Of a stretch of DNA of 64,000 nt, positions 60,033 to 64,000 are shown in pieces; within the stretch, counting starts at the first letter, position 1; every line of letters starts with the position of its first letter. This stretch comes from Epiperipatus broadwayi. Lineage: Eukaryota; Onychophora; Udeonychophora; Euonychophora; Peripatidae. The DNA is taken from positions 2,169,911-2,233,910 of the forward strand of contig JAQFVV010012441.1 of assembly GCA_028023455.1 (NCBI GenBank). Reading direction: 5' to 3'. The notes below the pieces were generated by a model. The model made no database searches. It had not been told where the DNA came from and saw nothing but the letters and a program-made list of their open reading frames with translations. Both the position numbers and the translations under genes were made by a program.

Positions 60033-61852
60033 GGTAAAACTGACTTAAAGCTGTCTCGACACTTTGCCCTCTATTTTTAAAAAACTTAACTACATTTTTT
60101 TTCCTACTAACTGTATCCAATTTTAATCAGTGTATCTAATTCTAAATAAACTATATCTAAGTATAAATGCTAATAAAAAAAACTTAAAAAAAAATTACAT
60201 TTTGATGCGTAGTTTTCACTTGTAATGTATATGTAGCAGTCTTTACTGTATATATAACTATAAATAAATAAACTATATTAACTATAAATGTTTTTACATA
60301 AAGATGAATAAATAAATAAAAAAAGAACTTACATTTCCTGCAGGCAAGGATCCGTGTTTCGAACTACGTTATTCTCACTATGTAATTGCAAAGTATATCT
60401 AACTATAAATGTATTTTTTACATGAAGATTAATAAATAAAATGTAATAAAACTTACAGTTTTATGCTCTATGTAGAGATATGGGATGGCAAAAGTGTGAC
60501 CAAAAAAGTCCCTACTGTCAAAATTAGGAACTACTTTTGTCACGTGTAATTTTTGCTGCATGTAATTCCTGTCCCCCCCCCCCCATCCATTTACTTTTTG
60601 GCCGAAAAAATATTCAAATTAATGTTAAAACAGTTGTTCACAATTTGACATACTTGGTTCTAACATTGATTTGAATATTTTTTCAGCAAAAAAGTAAATG
60701 GACGGAGGGAGGGGAGTTACACACGGCAAAAATTACCCATGACAAAAGTAGTTCCTAATTTTGACAGTAGGGACTTTTTTGGTCATACTTTTGCCTTCCC
60801 ATATCTCTACATAGAGAATAAAACTGTAAGTTTTATTACATTTTATTTATTAATCTTCATGTAAAAAATACATTTATAGTTAGATATACTTTGCAATTAC
60901 ATAATGAGAATAACGTAGTTCGAAACACGGATCCTTGCCTGCAGGAAATGCAAGTTCTTTTTTTTTTATTCATCTTTATGTAAAAACATTTATAGTTAAT
61001 ATAGTTTATTTATTTATAGTTAAAAATAAAGATTTATTATGATGAATTGGTAACAGTTACAAATACCTTGGTCAGATTATTAATACAGATGGAAACATAA
61101 TGGAGGAAATTAATCATAGAATTAAAGTTGTTTGGAGTGCTTTTGGTAGAAATAACTTGCTACTAAGAGGAAATATGCCTATGTGTTTGAAAAGGAAGGT
61201 TTTTAACAAATGTGTTTTACCAGTTCTTACTTATGGATCTGAGACTTGGACACTTAATAGAAGAGCAGTACAGAGACTTCAGACCACTCAAAGAAGTATG
61301 CAGAAATGTATGTTGGGAGTAACAAGAAGAGATCGAAAACGCAATGTATGGATAAAAGCACAAACAGGTGTTACTGATCTCATTGGAAAAAATAAAAGAT
61401 TGAAATGGAGTTGGGCTGGAAATATTGCTAGAAGAGATAATAATAGATGGACAATTGAAATTTTAAACTGGGTTCCAAGAGATTGTAAAAGACCTAGAAA
61501 GAGACCACATGTGAGATGGATGGATGAAATAAGAAAGTGTGCAGGGGTGATGTGGAGAAGAGAAGCTAAAGATCGGAGAATAAACTTGGAGAGATCTTCA
61601 TCCTGCAGTGGATTGATAATGGTTGATGATGATGATACAGTAAAGACCGCTACATATAAATTAGAAATGAAAACTACGCATCAAAATGTAATTTTTTTTT
61701 AATTTTGTTTTATTAGCATTTATACTTAGATATAGTTTATTTAGAATTAGATACACTGATTAAAGTTGTATACAGTTAGTAGAAAAAAAATGTAGTTAAG
61801 TTTTTTAAAAATAGAGGGCGAAGTGTCGAGACCGCTATAAGTCAGTTTTACC
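60033..61852. mobile_element. Foldback element 2 with nested LINE
   Basis: Ends ggtaaaactgactta and taagtcagttttacc. Inverted arms of about 560 bp (60033-60600; 60660-61021 plus 61637-61852) around a C-rich/G-rich centre (c-run at about 60572). The outer flanks are tattgtgat (60024-60032) and tattgtaat (61853-61861), a possible 9-bp TSD with one mismatch, as in Mutator-like elements. The left one overlaps the neighbouring foldback, so this could be chance. The right arm is interrupted exactly once, by a LINE fragment. Non-autonomous: no transposase. Confidence 0.82.
61022..61636 (+). pseudogene. RTE/BovB-like LINE, 5'-truncated copy D
   Basis: Inserted in the right arm of the foldback element. 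It starts within the RT C-terminal part (VTVTNTYKYLGQ-like codons in another frame, then open from 61100: EEINHRIKVVWSAFGRNNLL, VFNKCVLPVLTYGSETWTLN, RLKWSWAGNIARRDNNRW, VPRDCKRPRKRPHVRWMDEI) and ends in tggttgatgatgatgat. The frame is the best preserved of all copies. It has no stop of its own before the 3' end, so it continues into foldback DNA to 61702 (200 codons in all). Confidence 0.88.
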
Positions 61853-61861
61853 TATTGTAAT

Positions 61862-63212
61862 TTATATTTTATAATAGCAGAAGTATTGGATTTATTATTT
61901 AAAATTGATTTGAAAATATACATTAATTATTTTGATTACCTGTTATAAAACTCTGACAATATATATTTTGTCATTCATCATGAACTTGCCCGTTATTAAT
62001 TTCAAAAATATAAATTATGAGAATCTATGTAATATATCTGTGCATAGCAAAATAGACTAAAAATTATAACAATAAAGATACTATTAAAATTACATATTTC
62101 TTATACAAATTTTCTTTGCAGTTTCACATATTAAATAAATAGAACTTCTCAAGTGAAAACTACTAACAAAAACATATATATATAATAAGAGATGTGTAGC
62201 TACCCACAATCAAAATATATATAAACATCCTTAACACTAACAAAAATACTCGTAAGATAGATAGATACCTTAAGATCCAAAAAGATTAATAAAAAAACGT
62301 GTGAAGAAAATGTAAAAAAAATCGTATTTTTTACTAGTATTTATATTGCTAAATATTTATATTATTTTGATTATAATTACTACTATAGTGTTAGGAAATA
62401 TTATATTCCTATATGTATATATGTGTGTGAATATTTTTCTTAAAGTTTCTTTGTAGATCGGCGATGGACAATTTAAAAAGCTGATATATATATAAGTGCG
62501 CGCATGTGTGGATATGTTTACCGTTTCTTTATAAGTCAGCAATGAACAATTTAAAAAGCTGATTTTTATATATATAAGTGTGATGTGTATGTGTGTGGAT
62601 ATCTTCTTTACTTTTTCTTTTTAGGTCAGCAAATCCTGATGCATCTTCAAGTTTCATGCACACTTAAAGTGTATGGATAAAGACACCTAAAAAAGTATAT
62701 TATCCCCAAAATTTATTTTTAGTTGATTCATGTCATGTTTTAAGTGTGTGTGGACATAAATGTTTGGAGTATCTCTTAAATCATGCATGGACATATGAAA
62801 TATTTTTTTGCATTTGAGTTTCTATAATCCATCTACTTATTTTTGTATGTGTCTTTAACATAGATCCCTAAATTTAATAGTGTTATTATTTTATATTAGA
62901 TTATAATTAGGGCAATACTGGTTTTATAACAAAAAACTTAACGAAAGTATTATTGCATACAGTTCTATCTGCTTGCCTGTTGACTCACAGTATTTGGTTC
63001 AAAAATATTTAATAAAATATTAGAAATGTATAAAAATTAATTGCATAAATTTTATGCATGAATGGCAGTATGAATTATCTATTAGCATTTTCTTAATTCA
63101 TGCATGCAGCTTGCATTTAATCACATGGTTGCCTTCTCTCTTGATTTATTATTGAACTACTCTTTTGATAGTTGCATTTTTCAAATTTTTGTATTAATTT
63201 TAATTAAATTTT
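61862..63212. other. Intron 2 DNA, imperfect repeats
   Basis: 62425-62650 holds three loose repeats of about 90 bp (gtttctttgtagatcggcga, gtttctttataagtcagcaa, tttctttttaggtcagcaaa), each after a (TA)n/(TG)n stretch. Otherwise nothing. Confidence 0.5.
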
Positions 63213-63482
63213 ATCATAGATGAATATAATCATCACCATATCATAGATGAATATAATCATCACCATATCATAGATGAATATAATCATCACCATATCATAG
63301 ATGAATATAATCATCACCATATCATAGATGAATATAATCATCACCATATCATAGATGAATATAATCATCACCATATCATAGATGAATATAATCATCACCA
63401 TATCATAGATGAATATAATCATCACCATATCATAGATGAATATAATCATCACCATATCATAGATGAATATAATCATCACCAT
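63213..63482. repeat. 27-bp minisatellite, ten copies
   Basis: Unit atcatagatgaatataatca + tcaccat, repeated exactly ten times with no visible differences. Because 27 is divisible by three, it leaves an open minus frame encoding the nonapeptide MVMIIFIYD over and over. No evidence this is translated. Confidence 0.97.
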
Positions 63483-63599
63483 TACTTTCAACTAATATTG
63501 ATTTACTGTATAACAAAGGTCTTTCCAAGTTTAATTAATTCTTCTCCATGTTTCAAATGTACATTGCATAGAGATCAATAATATTCATAGATTCATCCA

Positions 63600-64000
63600 A
63601 ACGATGTTACAGCAAATTGGATTCTATTTTGACTAACAGAAAATATATATTTCAAGATTGCACAGTTCTTAATAGATTTAGTACAAGAAGTAATAATCAT
63701 CAATTAATAAGATATAAGATACATGTTACTGCAAAACTGGAGAGACGAAATCTATTTAAAAAATCAATATTAAAAGTTGATATGCGTAATTTTCAGAAAC
63801 ATTTTAATAAATTTAAATTAGAACTTGCATTTCATTTAAAATATTAACAGATTTTGAAAATGATTCAGAATTGATTGAAGTCAGTAAGGTAACTAATGCA
63901 CTATTAAGAACTCTAAAAGGGATAGTTTTTCAAAATGTTTAATCCCATAATAGTTATACAAAGTAGAACAGGTAAATGGTGGTGTTGTACATGATATTAA
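63600..64000 (+). pseudogene. RTE/BovB-like LINE copy E, runs off the window
   Basis: The frame 63617-63847 encodes LDSILTNRKYIFQDCTVLNRF and NNHQLIRYKIHVTAKLERRN, then FQKHFNKFKLELAFHL. It matches the end of the endonuclease (DYILSNRKYVFQDC in copy B) and the start of the linker. The NNHQL codons sit where the catalytic SDHR/L motif of AP endonucleases lies, so that site is altered. A stop at 63845 is followed by more of the linker in decayed form. The rest lies beyond 64000. Confidence 0.8.

Noticed and set aside
63213-63482. CRISPR array
   Set aside because: Units are directly contiguous with no spacers, and the genome is an animal's.
63204-63491. 95-codon repeat protein on the minus strand
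   Set aside because: Pure by-product of a 27-bp minisatellite. No start context or flanking coding sequence.
53072-64000. Further Rh exons
   Set aside because: I looked for the helix 4 and vestibule segment of Rh proteins on the + strand and saw none. It presumably lies downstream of the window.

Overview
The window is animal genomic DNA, very rich in A+T, with few genes and many transposable-element remnants. The only host gene I can support is an Rh-family (Rh50/RhAG-type) ammonia channel on the + strand. Exon 1 (9457-9634) encodes the start and first membrane segment, and exon 2 (52879-53071) encodes the [13 protein letters not shown] core. A first intron of about 43.2 kb separates them, and the remaining exons lie beyond the window. 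The AP-endonuclease LINEs, Penelope-like elements (PLEs), tRNA-derived SINEs, long intron and base composition point to an invertebrate animal with a repeat-rich genome. I cannot name the phylum from sequence alone.

Layout. 1-9456 is upstream intergenic DNA: a 248-bp hairpin element with perfect 14-bp target duplications (869-1116), tRNA-like SINEs, a small foldback element (6674-7072) and a rearranged RTE/BovB-like LINE (7240-8665). 9635-52878 is intron 1. It holds PLE fragments (11800-12310, 26020-27155, 49985-52215), a broken LINE of another family (30266-31430), a decayed RTE-type LINE (46500-48995), several SINE families, tandem duplications, and at least nine copies of one hairpin family (called F1 here) at 15259, 17865, 24561, 27658, 39569, 40234, 45835, 47429 and 49039. 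53072-64000 is intron 2 so far: a minus-strand RTE-type LINE (54235-56650), a zinc-binding LINE tail (57535-58226), two adjacent foldback elements (59661-60030 and 60033-61852, the second interrupted by a LINE), a 27-bp minisatellite with exactly ten copies (63213-63482), and another LINE running off the end.

The most interesting system is the hairpin family. Both arms of each element carry, in opposite orientation, a motif with the layout of a minimal type I hammerhead ribozyme: CTGATGA, a short stem II, GAAAC, a two-base loop, GTC, and a flanking stem I with an internal loop. The copies are bounded by 10-15-bp imperfect or perfect direct repeats and share a 3' tail containing TCATGTGATGT. 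A second hairpin family (F2, 869-1116 and 22389-22733) has a comparable tail and, at 22388-22424, shares 37 bp (two mismatches) with DNA just downstream of a PLE GIY-YIG coding fragment. PLEs elsewhere are known to carry hammerhead ribozymes, so I infer that these are short non-autonomous PLE-derived retroposons. The inverted-arm layout with opposed ribozymes is unusual and merits testing.
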